A stretch of 64,000 bases of DNA from Hedera helix (lineage: Eukaryota > Streptophyta > Magnoliopsida > Apiales > Araliaceae): assembly GCA_947179155.2 (NCBI GenBank), contig OX359280.1:37412055-37476054 (forward strand), written 5' to 3'. The notes under the pieces were generated by a model that was given only the letters and a program-made list of their open reading frames with translations, ran no database searches and had not been told where the DNA came from. A program made the translations under genes and the position numbers. Below are positions 1 through 11,072 of the stretch, one piece after another (the first letter of the stretch is position 1; each line of letters opens with the position of its first letter).

Positions 1-702
1 AAAGTGTCTAATATTTGGATATGGCTGCTTAGACACGATGTTTAAGTAAAACTTTTGACAACTCGTGCCTACTTCATTGTCTTAATCAAAACCCTATTAT
101 AATAAGTATCCACATAAACGTTACAACATTCATACATGATTGAAGAAGTTTTTAACGTCCTTGGCTGTGAATCTGTTTTTTCCCCTTATTTTTTCTTCTT
201 TCACAACGGATCAGTTTCTTCTTTTCCTCATCTGTTTCCCCCTCATTTTTATTCTTCATATCGGTGTTGTGGTGCCCATGTTTGGGTTTCGGTTGACATA
301 GGTGCTAAGATAATAGATCTGTTGCTTGTTGCCCTTCAACATCCTGTTCAGCTCTTATAGCCATTTGTTTTTTATGTACTCATTGGTCTGACGGGCTGAC
401 ATATAGTAACATAATTTTGAAACTCATATTTTACAGTGGGAGTAATGAAATTGTAATCCTCCCATTTTTTTTGTTGGTAATAGTTCAGGCTGTTTCCACT
501 GTGTTGATCGCGGGTACAAGATAATTGAATTTGTCAATATATGCCATAATAGCTGGCAAGTCTAAGTTATGAATTTCAGTCTGGGAAGTTTTACTTCCAA
601 GTAAAATGTAGATTCAATTGTCACTAAAGAATATTCTGTAGACATTTAAAAGAACTTCATAAGATGCTGGTCCATTTTTGAACTGTATTTGTTCTCTTGC
701 AG
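1..702 (+). other. Intron of the DnaJ gene (3' part)
   Basis: No exon of the J-domain start (the HPD-containing part) can be read in this stretch. It is T-rich and ends in a pyrimidine tract and CAG acceptor at 697-702, just before the first recognisable DnaJ codons. I take it as the 3' part of a long intron, with earlier exons (transit peptide and most of the J domain) lying before the window. A 74-codon open frame at 136-360 is T-rich and low in complexity, so I do not call it a gene. Confidence 0.7.
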
Positions 703-1909
703 AGAACCTGGAGCAGAAGCAAAATTTAAGGAGATTAGCAATGCTTATGAGGTGAACTTTCTGTCTGTTTAATCTCCTGCTTGGAAATTTGTAGTTGGTG
801 GCAAGTTTAATGCTATGAACTATACTGGAATTGCATTTTTACATTAAACTTGTGGTGCAGGCTTTATCAGATGATGAGAAACGTTCCATATATGATAGGT
901 ATGGGGAGGCCGGGCTTAAAGGTGCTGGAATGGGCACGGGGGTGAGTTTTTTCTACATACATATCAACAGCATAATTATTGGCTTTTAATTTTTAGCAGT
1001 GTTATTCTCCTGCAGTTTTGTTCACATATTTTAAGTATTCCTTTATAACAGGATTTCAGCAACCCCTTTGATCTTTTCGAGTCATTATTTGATGGCCTGG
1101 GTGGCATGGGTGGTATGGGGGGCATGGGAGGAAGAGGCTCTCGAAATAGGGCCACAGAAGGTGAAGACCAGATCTACAATCTGGTTTTGAATTTTAAAGA
1201 AGCTGTATTTGGGGTTGAAAAGGAGATTGAAATAGCTCGACTTGAGAGCTGTGGCACGTGTAATGGTTCAGGTGCCAAACCAGGGACTAACCCATCCAGA
1301 TGTAGCACATGTGGAGGGCAAGGGCAAGTAGTCTCGTCAGCTAGAACTCCATTGGGTGTCTTTCAGCAGGTAATGAACTGCTCTTCTTGTGGTGGGACTG
1401 GGGAGATTTCCACTCCTTGCAACACATGTAACGGGGATGGGCGAGTGAGGAAGTCAAAGAGGATTAGCCTGAAAGTCCCTGCTGGAGTAGATGGTGGCAG
1501 TCGTTTGAGGGTCCGGTCAGAAGGTAATGCAGGAAAGAGAGGTGGACCTCCCGGGGACCTATTTGTGATCATTGATGTTATTCCTGACCCGGTACTGAAA
1601 CGCGATGACACAAATATTCTTTACACTTGCAAGGTTTCCTACATTGATGCTATTTTGGGAACAACAATGAAGGTTCCCACGGTTGATGGAATGGTAGATT
1701 TGAAGATTCCAGCTGGTACCCAACCGGGGACAACGCTGGTGATGGCGAAAAAAGGTGTGCCATTTCTAAACAAAAACAACAAGAGGGGTGATCAGCTAGT
1801 GAGAGTGCAAGTTGAGATACCAAAACGGTTAAGCAGCGAGGAGAGGAAGCTCATTGAAGAAATTTCCAACCTTAACAAGGGCAAAGCTCTCAACAGTAGT
1901 AGGAGATAG
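703..1909 (+). CDS. Chloroplast-type DnaJ (Hsp40) co-chaperone, DJA5/DJA6-like, 3' exons
   Basis: Three exons are visible: 703-751, 861-941 and 1052-1909, all with GT/AG borders and matching phases. They encode the end of the J domain (the EISNAYE and LSDDEKRSIYDRYGEAG parts), a Gly/Met-rich linker (GGMGGMGG, about 1100-1130), four zinc-binding CxxCxGxG motifs (CGTCNGSG, CSTCGGQG, CSSCGGTG, CNTCNGDG; about 1251-1440) and the C-terminal substrate-binding domains, ending at TAG 1907-1909. This is a type I (class A) DnaJ, which delivers clients to Hsp70. The zinc-finger and C-terminal wording closely resembles the plant chloroplast DJA5/DJA6 group, implicated in plastid iron-sulfur cluster assembly; that role is family knowledge. 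The transit peptide and HPD motif lie upstream of the window. The visible part is intact and looks functional. The 3' UTR probably runs to about 2100. Confidence 0.9.
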
Positions 1910-2908
1910 TGAGCGCGGTCTTTATCTTGTTGATCAGAAAGTTATCTCTCTTCTGGTTTTGAGTGATGTGGCTTTATTGCTGAGAAGTTTTGGCGGCAAT
2001 TTTCACTGATCACTCGTTGCTATGCATGTGCTGCATTATACTCCAGGGTACTTTTTTGGTAGATTGATATATGTATTATTATACATACAATTAAAAGCGA
2101 TGAGATGATAAAGAACTAGAGAGGTAGACCTTACTATTTGTTCTAGAATTTAACCTTTTTTTTTATCTGTTCATCATATATTATTCGAAAATATTAAGTG
2201 TAAATTTATATGGTTACTCAAGCTACCAGATTGTTATTTCAGTTCTTGAGTAAATTTATATGGTTACTCAAGCTGATAGTACCAGCTACCTTGTGCCAAG
2301 AGGCAAGGTTGATAATCTGCAGCCATAGGCAAGTTATCTCTAGTAATTGTGCAAATGGCTGTTTCAACTTCAAAATAAACTGATTTATAGTCGGCGTTGG
2401 CTATGGATATTTATAGGGCCAACTAACTTTTTGGATTGTCCCTTCTTCTAGACAAATATGTTGGTAAAAAAGACAGAATACTAAAAGAAAAAAAAAATTA
2501 ACATAGGAGACTTTTATTGTAAAAATATGGAATATTTTTCCACTGAATAAAGTTTCAACCAAAAATTTCCCAAATAAAATGTAAAGAAACACACATGATA
2601 GTAGAATTATAATGATAAATTAAAGATATAATATAATTTTATATAACTATAAATGTGTGTGTGTCTATATATATATATATAATTATAATTATTTTATAAA
2701 ATAAAATTTAACCTAAATAATAATATGGAATTGCCCGAGCCTTGTTATAAAATTTTACAAATAATTATTTTTTTTTGTTGGAAAACATAATAAGATAATA
2801 TCAAATTAAGGAGGTGTATCTCTTTAGCAAGAGTTTTATTTATCTTCTTTCTCTTATTGATAGAATTTATAAACTAACAATCACTTCAAAAATATCTTTA
2901 CACTGTCC
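1910..2908. other. DnaJ 3' UTR and AT-rich spacer
   Basis: The first ~190 bases look like a transcribed 3' UTR. Beyond that it is AT-rich, with a 25-bp direct repeat (2203-2227 and 2247-2271, containing TATGGTTACTCAAGCT) and a short (TG)n(TA)n tract near 2655-2682. I see no gene. Confidence 0.5.
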
Positions 2909-2911
2909 TAA

Positions 2912-3243
2912 GCTATGTTTATTTATAAAAAACATATTTAGAATTGAACTATTTATTTTAATTTAATATTATTTTGCGCTATTTAATCATTTGATGACGA
3001 GTGTTGGATTATTAATCTCATAAAATTATTTAATAACTTAAAATGAGAGAGACTGTTAATCCCAAAAAAAAATTAGGATTATATAATTCCACATAAATAC
3101 CTTTATGAATGATAAAAAAAATAGTCGATAAGACTATTTAAAGAATTATTAATCCCTTATTCTGAAATAAAATAATTCAAAATAATGTTAAATTAATATA
3201 AATAATTCAATCCTAAGTATATTTTTTGTAAAAAAATATAGCC
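2912..3243. mobile_element. Tourist-like MITE candidate
   Basis: The ends form an imperfect inverted repeat of about 65 bp. The left arm starts GCTATGTTTATTTATAAAAA and the reverse complement of the right arm starts GGCTATATTTTTTTACAAAA; the match continues through GAATTGAACTATTTAT-like sequence. TAA lies directly outside both ends (2909-2911 and 3244-3246), the 3-bp target site typical of PIF/Harbinger (Tourist) elements. There is no coding capacity. The family call rests on the TSD alone and could be wrong. Confidence 0.5.
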
Positions 3244-3246
3244 TAA

Positions 3247-4546
3247 TTATATTAAAACTAATGAACAACACCATTATTTATCTATCTATATATACCACCA
3301 TATGTTCACTCACAAACGCTACATACTGGGTCTTTTTTTTTTTAACCCGAGCGTAAAGCAATTTTTTATATACAATTTGACAACAAACCCTTACACAATC
3401 TCCCTCATAAATTTTACAAATAAGGAAAGCATATGAAGTAGCCTTAATGATGATGAATCTCATAGGGGTTTTTGGAATTTTTTTACTACCAATTTCATCC
3501 GTTTAAATTCATTCTTCTCACTCGGCAGGTATTTAGACACATAAATTACTTATATATGAGTTTCCATTGTAATATCATATAAATCTCATGTATATTTAGT
3601 TTATTTATTTTTCATCATCGACTACAATTTTTACTTAAACTATATAATTTCTCAGCATTAAGTATCATCTTACTAACTAATTTATTTTCAGCATTGTTTC
3701 CTTTAAAATATGTTTAATCAATTTATAATAACAAAAGTAATAATATATACCATATTTTATTTCTAATATGCAACAGTATAGAGAACCATAAAAAAAAAAA
3801 AACCAGCCCATACACTTAAGTCTGCACTTTAGTTGTGCGGATCTCACATAAACCTTCTAGGAATGTTTGTTATCTAGGGATTTGTTTTTTAATTTTTCAT
3901 CCTATCCGCACTTTAGTTTTGCAGATCCACAGTTTGCAAGGTATGGATGAATTGAGACATTATTTAGTTTCGAAAAGAAGGGCTCTATTTGTTAGTACAT
4001 GCATTATATGATCCATTTATTTAATTTGTTAATGATTATATTTAATGTATTTTTGTAAAATTAGTAGATTTTGTAAAGTTCTTATTAAATATTTTATATA
4101 AAAGAACTTTAATTAGGGATCAAATCTGTTAGTTTGATCCAAATTGTAAAATATAAAAATATATCATTGTAATAATTTAGTTGTCTAAGACTGAAAAAAT
4201 TCTTTGTAGAGTTACAGATAAAGACATTCTAAGATCGCAACATTAACTAAAATCAGTTCACGATCGCAGAGTGAACATCAGTCATAGTCTAGAATTGCAG
4301 AGCCGTTGCATTCGTAGAGCTAAAATAGTAAAATAAAAACTACTTTGCTATCGAAAGATTTTGCTCAGCAGAAATTAAAATCGTAAAGTGCAACAATCTG
4401 ACAAATCAGTGACAGATAAAGATCATAAATCTTAAAAAAACACTTCTTAAGATTGATCTTAAACAAACACTTGTTAAAATTGATCTTAACGTGACTTTGT
4501 GATGAGGACAAAACAACAACTCTATCCAACAGCTGTATTTATAAGG
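3247..4546. other. AT-rich intergenic spacer
   Basis: No coding exon, RNA gene or clear element ends. A short direct repeat with the core GCACTTTAGTT occurs near 3825 and 3908. I see nothing else I can support. Confidence 0.4.
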
Positions 4547-4555
4547 ATAAAAGAT

Positions 4556-5307
4556 GGGAAAATTCAACTTTTGGTACCTGTATTGAGACCTAACTTTCAA
4601 GTTGGTACCCAAATTGAAAAAAATTACAAACGGGTGCTTGTACTAGAAAAAACTTACAAATCGGGTTCCGTTTATATTTTTAACATGTCAGCAGGGAAAA
4701 TGATGACATGGCGATGACTGGGTAAGCAACGCAGATAAGTGATAAATCAACTTTTGGTACCTGTAATGGGACCCGTTTTACAAGTTGGTACCCATACTGG
4801 TGATTGATATGTATTTTTATTTTCAATTAATTTTATAATTGTAAATACATTTTTATTATAAGATTATAAAGTGACATGATATTTTTAATTTATCATCATT
4901 ATTTTTTTACCACCACTACTAATTTTTTAGCTAATATTAAATGTATATTTGAAAATTAAAATTATTCTTAAAAAAATTCGTATTATAAATATATTTCTAA
5001 TTTTGGAACTCACGGAGTATATATAATCTTGTAATCAATTTTATGATGATGGAAAAATGTGTATAAATTATTTTTTACAAGTTTTTAATAGCATCATATA
5101 TATCTATCTTCATGATTTCTTTCCTTTGGAGAAAATTAAAAATATATAGTTACATATCTTCTTTTTATTAAGGTTACATCCGACTTTTGTAACTATATAT
5201 TCTTAATTTCCCTCGAGGGAAAGAAACCATGAAGATAAATATATGTAATGCTATTTAAAACATTAAAAAAATAGTTTATACACATTCTTCCATCATCATA
5301 AAATTTG

Positions 5308-5352
<45 letters not shown>

Positions 5353-5831
5353 CGTGAATTTTAAAATTAGAAATATATTTATAATACGAAATTTTTTAAG
5401 AATAATTTTAATTTTCAAATATACCTTTAATATTAACTAAAAAATTAGTTATGGTGGTAAAAAAAATAATAATAATAAATTAAAAATATCATGTCACTTT
5501 ATGATCTTATAATAAAAATGTATTTACAATATAAAATCGATTGAAAATAAAAATACATATCAACCACCAGTTTGGGTACCAACTTGTAAGTCGAGTCCCA
5601 GCACAAACACCGAAAATTGATTTATCATTTATCCACGTAGGATCTGTTAGCCACCTAAAACTTTTTCGTCATGTCTGTTAGTCAAATTTAACGATTTTAC
5701 ATAAATATTCAAGTACAAACACCAAATTGTAAGTTTTTTCTAGTACAAATACCAGTTTGTAACTTTTTTCAGTTTGTGTACCAACTTATAAGTTGGGTCC
5801 CAGTACAAATACCAAAAGTTAAAATTTCCCC
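4556..5831. mobile_element. Foldback Mutator-like element (non-autonomous MULE) with 9-bp TSD
   Basis: The 1276-bp element is almost entirely two inverted arms of about 600 bp that meet near 5150-5180. The left end reads GGGAAAATTCAACTTTTGG; the reverse complement of the right end reads GGGGAAATTTTAACTTTTGG, and similarity continues along both arms, including repeated GGTACC / CAAGTTGGTACC blocks. A perfect 9-bp duplication, ATAAAAGAT, flanks it (4547-4555 and 5832-5840), the hallmark of Mutator-superfamily insertion. The right arm holds an (AT)n tract at about 5310-5350. There is no transposase; movement would need a MULE transposase from elsewhere. Confidence 0.85.
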
Positions 5832-6323
5832 ATAAAAGATATACGTGTAAGACCCCGAATTTTATGAAATACAAAATTTAATTTTTCTTCATATATATTT
5901 TTTGAAACAGTAAGTGGTTAAATCGATCAAGTTAAAAGTTAAGGATGTTATCTGCAAATTTTGTTTTGTCGGACAATATTCGCTTTGTCGGGGAATATTC
6001 GTTTGGTCGGGGAATATTCGTGTCGTACGACGGCGCCGAAATAACAAATTATTGGTGGACCCCACAACGGAATATTTGTCGGATATAGAAAACGACAGAA
6101 ATAACCTTTTTAAATAAAAATAGTCAACGGAACTGTTAAAATACCGGTGATAAAAGAATAGTAGCATACGGTAGTTTTTGGTATTTTCTGTAGCACACGG
6201 TACTCTACAGTAACACACGGTATTGCATAGTGTCTCATATTATTGGTCTGATAATTGACACCGTAACTGTTAAGCATCATTTCATCGATAATTGTCACTG
6301 CATAATATTTTATATTATCAATT

Positions 6324-6494
6324 CAATAATTGTTGTTACACAGTATTTTGCATTATTAATTTAATAATTGTCATTACACTGTATTTTATATCATTGAGTC
6401 AATAATTGTTGCTGCACTGTTTTTAAAATTATTGAACCTAATAATTGTCACAGTAACATATGCACAGTAATTCACATTATTGAATCAATAATTG
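6324..6494 (+). promoter_or_regulatory. Array of CAATAATTG pseudo-palindromes in the LTR U3
   Basis: Exact CAATAATTG occurs at 6324-6332, 6400-6408 and 6486-6494, with variants (TAATAATTG, GATAATTG) between them in a degenerate repeat of roughly 40 bp. CAAT(A/T)ATTG is the established target of plant HD-Zip class I homeodomain factors. The same array recurs in the LTRs of B, D and E (in E as CAATTATTG near 49367, 49407, 49443 and 49483). Use as a binding site is inferred, since AT-rich DNA can produce such motifs. Confidence 0.45.
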
Positions 6495-6644
6495 TCATTA
6501 CACAGTAACGTATGCTTTCTTTTACATTATTGTTATCTCTATTATGATGTTATTTAAACAGTTGTATTTCATTAATTTATTGACTTGATATCTAAGAGCT
6601 AACTATACTGTATTTATAACAATTAGTCATAATAATTGAATTGA

Positions 6645-6905
6645 TAAAGTTATTTATTTATAATATAAAGTTAGGTGATTATTAGGTGATATGAAATGAA
6701 TGGTGTAGATTAAAGTGTGAATTATTGTTGAATAATTGAATTGATTTGTTTATAATATAAAGTTAGGTGATTATTAGGTAATATGAAATGAATGGTGTAG
6801 ATTAAAGTGTGAATTATTGTTGAATAATTGAATTGATTTGTTTATAATATAAAGTTAGGTGATTATTAGGTAATATGAAATGAATGGTGTAGATTAAAGA
6901 TAATA
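6645..6905 (+). repeat. 92-bp tandem repeat, three copies, in LTR U3
   Basis: The unit contains TAATATAAAGTTAGGTGATT and restarts at 6661, 6753 and 6845, a period of exactly 92 bp. The same three-copy array is in both LTRs of B (about 13485-13745 and 21265-21525) and of D (about 40627-40885 and 57085-57345). It lies just upstream of the LTR TATA box, a typical place for repeated enhancer units. Confidence 0.8.
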
Positions 6906-6986
6906 TAAAATTTGAAATGGATGGTGTAGATTAAAAGATGATCTTTAAATGAATGGTTTAGATTAAAGGAATGATAAGATTTTTGG

Positions 6987-6996
6987 CTATAAATAG
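6987..6996 (+). promoter_or_regulatory. LTR TATA box (solo LTR)
   Basis: CTATAAATAG sits about 1.14 kb into the LTR and is conserved in all family LTRs (13828-13837 and 21608-21617 in B; 40969-40978 and 57429-57438 in D). By family convention transcription would start about 30 bp downstream, marking the U3/R border. A solo LTR with an intact TATA box could still drive transcription toward 8562 and beyond. Confidence 0.6.
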
Positions 6997-7252
6997 AAGC
7001 CTTAACTTAAGGATTTTTCATAAACTTCCTTACTAGTTCTTTCTTTCTTTCTCTAAATACTTCTTGTGAAAGTTTTCTCTAAGTGTGCTTAAGTCATCTT
7101 GAGTATTTGTGAAGATCTATAAGTGTACGTGTACCGTTCAAGTTAATCAACCTCATCCAGTCACGTGTTAAAGTAAGGGATTATCATTATTTGATTCTCG
7201 AAAATAATATTGTTTCTTTCTTACTCATAAGATGTGCCATTTATTTCCATGT

Positions 7253-7470
7253 ATTAAATTGTGGGAATAACCTTACGGCGCGGATTATCGTCTGTTGGTG
7301 AATAACCTTTCGTATTCATTCATTATTAATCTCTGAGAATAACCTTACGGCGCGGATTATCGCCTGTTTGGTGAATAACTCTTTGTACTCAAATTCTATT
7401 AAATTGTGGGAATAACTTACGGCGCGGATTATCGCCTGTTGGTGAATAACCCATTTGTATTAATTTCCTT
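7253..7470 (+). repeat. ~73-bp tandem repeat, three copies
   Basis: Each unit contains GGGAATAACCTTACGG-like sequence followed by CGCCTGTTTGGTGAATAAC. There are three units here, four in B (14153-14440 and its 3' LTR), four in D, and four in reverse orientation in E (about 48140-48400 and 54797-55057). The motif GGAGCGGATTGCCGCC within each unit can fold on itself. It lies downstream of the TATA box, so it would be in the transcript. Confidence 0.8.
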
Positions 7471-9271
7471 CACCTTTTGTTAATCAAACCTGCTACGGTA
7501 AGGGATATTATTTTCTTTCATACTCCTAAATCGAAATTTATTATGGAACTATTGCTTCTATAATTCCTGAAAATATTATATGTTCCATAATAGATGAACT
7601 TCATTATTTCAACTGAACCTTCCTATTTACGTGAACCTTTCTATTGAACTGTAACCGTTATTCTGAACTGTGGATCTTGAATATCATTTTTAAATTTCAC
7701 TCCACATCATGTTGACAATTTGAACATTATTTGAATCTGCACAAAGTAAACTTCTGATACTTATTGTTTATCCTGTTTCTTCTGTTCATCATTTGTATCA
7801 CTGTTATTTGTACTAATCATCAAGAATCAAGCTGTGGTGAATATTTGTGGCCGGGGGCACATATGTGATATATTTGTTGAACAGATGATAGGTTAAAGGC
7901 GATATAATAGGTTAAAGGCGATACATCTGTTCGGTGTCTTTTATGGCACGTGGTGAATGTTCTCTTTGGCCCGTAGTGCAAAGATGAACTGTTGATATGC
8001 ATGATTATGATCAGGAACTGTGAATTTATATTATCATGACTAATGGTATTTCAGATGATAAAAGTTGATGATGTTTTTACGAAAAAGAGAAGCGAGTGGA
8101 CATTATAGTCTGCATTATTCTTCTAATAGATTGCTCATTCCGCTGCTATTATTGATCTAAACATTGTTTAAGAATTTAACTGCAGTTTTTGATATAAACC
8201 TTGTAGTCTATTGTATTCTATCAAGAACTCAACTGTTGAAGGCTAATGATAATTTATTCGTCATTATCTTAGTCATGATATTTCTTACTGGGCTATTTGA
8301 GCTCACCCTTTCTTTTGTTCCATTGTTTTTCAACAGGAGATGAAAACATAACAGGGTCTAGCCGGGGAATGGAGTGAGGGTCCGAGGAATAGTTATCATA
8401 GTCTTCACGTTTTGTAAAATAGTGTGGCAATAATAGTGAAGACTTAGTTGTGTATTATTATACACTGTATTGTTGTACGTTGTGCTTTGTTGTAATAATT
8501 TTGTTGTAGTCTTTTGACGACTCAAGTTTGGGCTGTGTGGGCCCAGATTTGGGGGCGTCACAATACGTCTGCTATTATATTAAGGATAATACTGAAAAAA
8601 GTTAACTTGAGATGATCCAAACATTATACTATTGTTTCCCCCTTGACGTACCCTGCATGTAATATCCCAGATATTTTCAAGATTTTAAATAATATCTTAA
8701 TTGATTTTATTAAAGGTTAAGGTTTAAAACCTAGAATGTGAGAAGTAAGATGTGTAGAAAATGGGTAAACATTTTTTTTTTTGACATAATTGATTTGTTA
8801 AAAATTAAATGTGAGAATATTGTATTGATGCATGTAGAGAATTTATTAAGGAAATAAATTCAATTGAGAAATGAAGGTGATTATATGAATACATATATAT
8901 ACCTAAAGTGTGCTTGTTAGCCAAATAAAAAGATGAGTAATTAATACTCAACAAAACTAATAAAGTAATTAGTTTTAATATAAAGTAAGAAGGAATGTTG
9001 TAAAATATAATTAATTAGGTTAATTATATTAGTTATGAGTCCAAGTAATTTAATTACTACTAGTGGACTAGCCCAAAAGAATTATATGTGTTAGCCCAAT
9101 ATGGGAATACTTGTATGAAGATGGATAAGTTAATTGAGTAACCCAATGTAGGAATAACTACATGGGTATGGGTAATTAAATTATAAACCCAAGTTGATGA
9201 TAAAAGATAGTAAATTTAATCAAGTCAAAGTACTTGTATTAATGTGTTTTAGAGTTTTGAAAATTAGCACT

Positions 9272-9370
9272 ACCGCCGCAGCGGTAGGTTTCACCGCCGC
9301 AGCGGTGAAACTCTTTGGAAAGTAAAATTTGAACTACCGCCGCAGCGGTAGTAATCACCGCCGCAGCGGT
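9272..9370. repeat. GC-rich palindromic motif, four copies (element C LTR)
   Basis: ACCGCCGCAGCGGT occurs at 9272-9285, 9293-9306, 9336-9349 and 9357-9370, each with ACCGC/GCGGT arms around CGCA. Four more copies stand in exact 21-bp tandem at 10939-11015. The matching sites in the 3' LTR are about 26450-26547 (one altered to CGCAACGG) and 28125-28182 (three tandem copies). They stand out sharply from the AT-rich surroundings. Confidence 0.85.
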
Positions 9371-10123
9371 GGAGCAGAATGTTTGAAAATTAATAAGTTA
9401 TTTAATTCAAATTGAAGTGCTTGTATGTATGAGCATTATTAGGGTTTTAATAAATTAAACCCAAGCTATGTTAAGTGTTAGTGTTTTATAAACTAACTCA
9501 ATTAGAGGTCCAATAGACTTATAGATAGCAAGTCTAATTGGATTATGTAATTAGATTAGTGTGAGCTAATTGGATTATATTATAAGTCTAAATGAGGTTT
9601 TGAACTAGGTCTAATAAATTAACCTAGTAGTTCTTGTAATTAATTTAACATTGATTCAAGTTATAATTAATCAAGCCAAATGCTTGTTTTAATTAAATGT
9701 AACATAGGGTATTTAATATTAGCCCAATGTAATAATTAAATTGAGCCCAACTAATTAAATTGATGAGCCCAATATATTAAATCCTAGAGTCCAATGTGGA
9801 GCCCAAATGATAGTCAAAATTGGTCAACAATTGATCATATGTGTGTGTATATATATATAGATGTATATATGTATATTAAATGAAGAAAAAATAAAGCAAA
9901 AATGGAGAATAAAAGACCATTTTGCTGAGATTTTTAGGGGCCCCACATGGGTAGCTTGTTTCTTTCATGTTGCTTAAATCACACACTTGGTGTTGGTGGT
10001 TCAACCACCCTAGTCATTCACCATGTCAATCAACCAATCAATCCATCAAATAGTAATCCCAATTAACCTCTAATTTGACCAATGCTAGTTGATTAGTGGA
10101 TGTTGATGATGATTAAGGGAGTG

Positions 10124-10133
10124 CTATATATAG
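10124..10133 (+). promoter_or_regulatory. Element C LTR TATA box
   Basis: CTATATATAG, preceded by AT-rich U3 and followed about 60 bp later by a purine-rich GAGAGAAA stretch, a common plant 5' UTR texture. The 3' LTR copy is at 27305-27314. The start site is inferred, not seen. Confidence 0.55.
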
Positions 10134-10938
10134 AGTGTTGCACCAATGGTTTGTGTTGGTTAGTTCATTTGTAAGCATTTCTAGAGAGAAAAAGTGAGAG
10201 CATTCCAAGAGAGAAATAGAGAGAACACTTGTGAGTTGAAGGAAAGTGCTAGAGAAGGAGCTTGGTGGATGTCACATAGCTTCATAACATACTTGGGAAG
10301 GAGAAGAAGAAGAGCACACAAGTCCTTAAGGTTAAAAAGTACTCTAAACCTTCCTAAGTTCATTTTTGTAATCTATATAAGTTTTAAACGGTTAAAATAT
10401 AGTTTTAACCGATCAAAAGTTATTTTGATGATCTAGAAGTCTAAATCTATGATATATAGGTAGATTCATGGTTTTGTATGTTTAAAACAAGTATTGGTAT
10501 GTGTGGTATGCAAATAAATGGAAGAAAATTCCATATTGCGATTTACCGGTAAAACCCTAAGGGGTTCGATCTTTAAATTTCATGTCAAACGTTTTTAAAA
10601 ATGTGATCAAACCATGAAATATTGTAAAACAAGAAGTTAGAAAGACAACAACACTAAGTTGGTGTCATTTGGATGTGTAGAGTTTATTTTATTCAAGTTT
10701 GAACAATTAAAACCAAGGATTTGTGATTTTAGTTTTCACTTTGTCCTTGTGAGCCGTTTTTAGTCCAGTTCCGTTTGGAATTTGGATTTATGATCTAAAG
10801 AGAAATTGTAGAGGGGGAAATTCTGATGAGAATGGACTCAAGAAGCACCCCAAAATGTTTCCGTATGAGAAAGTTATGGCTGTCGGAGCGTCGGAGGGTC
10901 GGGCAGTCCCCAAACTAGGGTTTCGGAAATTATGTACC

Positions 10939-11015
10939 ACCGCCGCAGCGGTGAAAACCACCGCCGCAGCGGTGAAAACCACCGCCGCAGCGGTGAAAAC
11001 CACCGCCGCAGCGGT
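10939..11015. repeat. 21-bp tandem array of the GC-rich hairpin, four copies
   Basis: Four units of 21 bp with the core ACCGCCGCAGCGGT. The 3' LTR has only three units at the same place (about 28125-28182), so copy number changed after insertion or during reverse transcription. The array lies downstream of the TATA box and would be in the RNA leader. Confidence 0.85.
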
Positions 11016-11049
11016 GAAACATTCTGCCAGTGACCAATTTTAGTGGTCC

Positions 11050-11072
11050 GGGTCGGGTCGGGTCGGTCCGGG
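11050..11072 (+). promoter_or_regulatory. Canonical G-quadruplex motif in LTR
   Basis: Four GGG runs (11050-52, 11055-57, 11060-62, 11070-72) with loops of 2, 2 and 7 bases meet the G3+N1-7 rule. The 3' LTR has the same motif at 28216-28238. It is on the sense strand downstream of the TATA box, so it could form in the RNA. Plant LTRs are known to be enriched in such motifs; function here is inferred. Confidence 0.6.

Larger units (their letters stand above)
5846..8562 (+). mobile_element. Solo LTR of the B/D gypsy family
   Basis: A 2717-bp LTR starting TGTAAGACCCCGAA and ending GGGGGCGTCACA, flanked by the 5-bp TSD ATACG (5841-5845 and 8563-8567). No internal region or second LTR follows, so unequal recombination between two LTRs is the simplest origin. 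It is about 220 bp shorter than the LTRs of B and D: it has three rather than four of the ~73-bp repeats and lacks a block present near 14960-15045 in B. It is the most diverged LTR of this family here. It begins directly beside the MULE target duplication. Confidence 0.93.

Noticed and set aside
136..360. 74-codon frame before the DnaJ exons
   Set aside because: Phe/Ser-rich translation of a T-rich stretch that fits an intron; the next exon is in a different context with its own acceptor site.
4499..4717. 72-codon frame in the left arm of the MULE
   Set aside because: It crosses the element boundary and target duplication, and the inverted copy does not keep it open.
5889..6298. Minus-strand open frames in LTRs (also 12802-13139, 20582-20919, 39943-40280, 56516-56740)
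   Set aside because: They recur because the LTRs are copies, they vary in length, resemble no protein, and run against the LTR's transcription.
8358..8561. Thr-rich minus-strand frame at the LTR end (also 15418-15630, 23198-23401, 42558-42779, 59018-59221)
   Set aside because: Low-complexity translation of the U5 end; repeated only because the LTR is repeated.
10194..10436. 80-codon frame in the element C LTR after the TATA box (also 27375-27623)
   Set aside because: It differs between the two LTRs by an in-frame GAAGGA indel and is Arg-rich because of a purine tract; there is no sign of selection or family.
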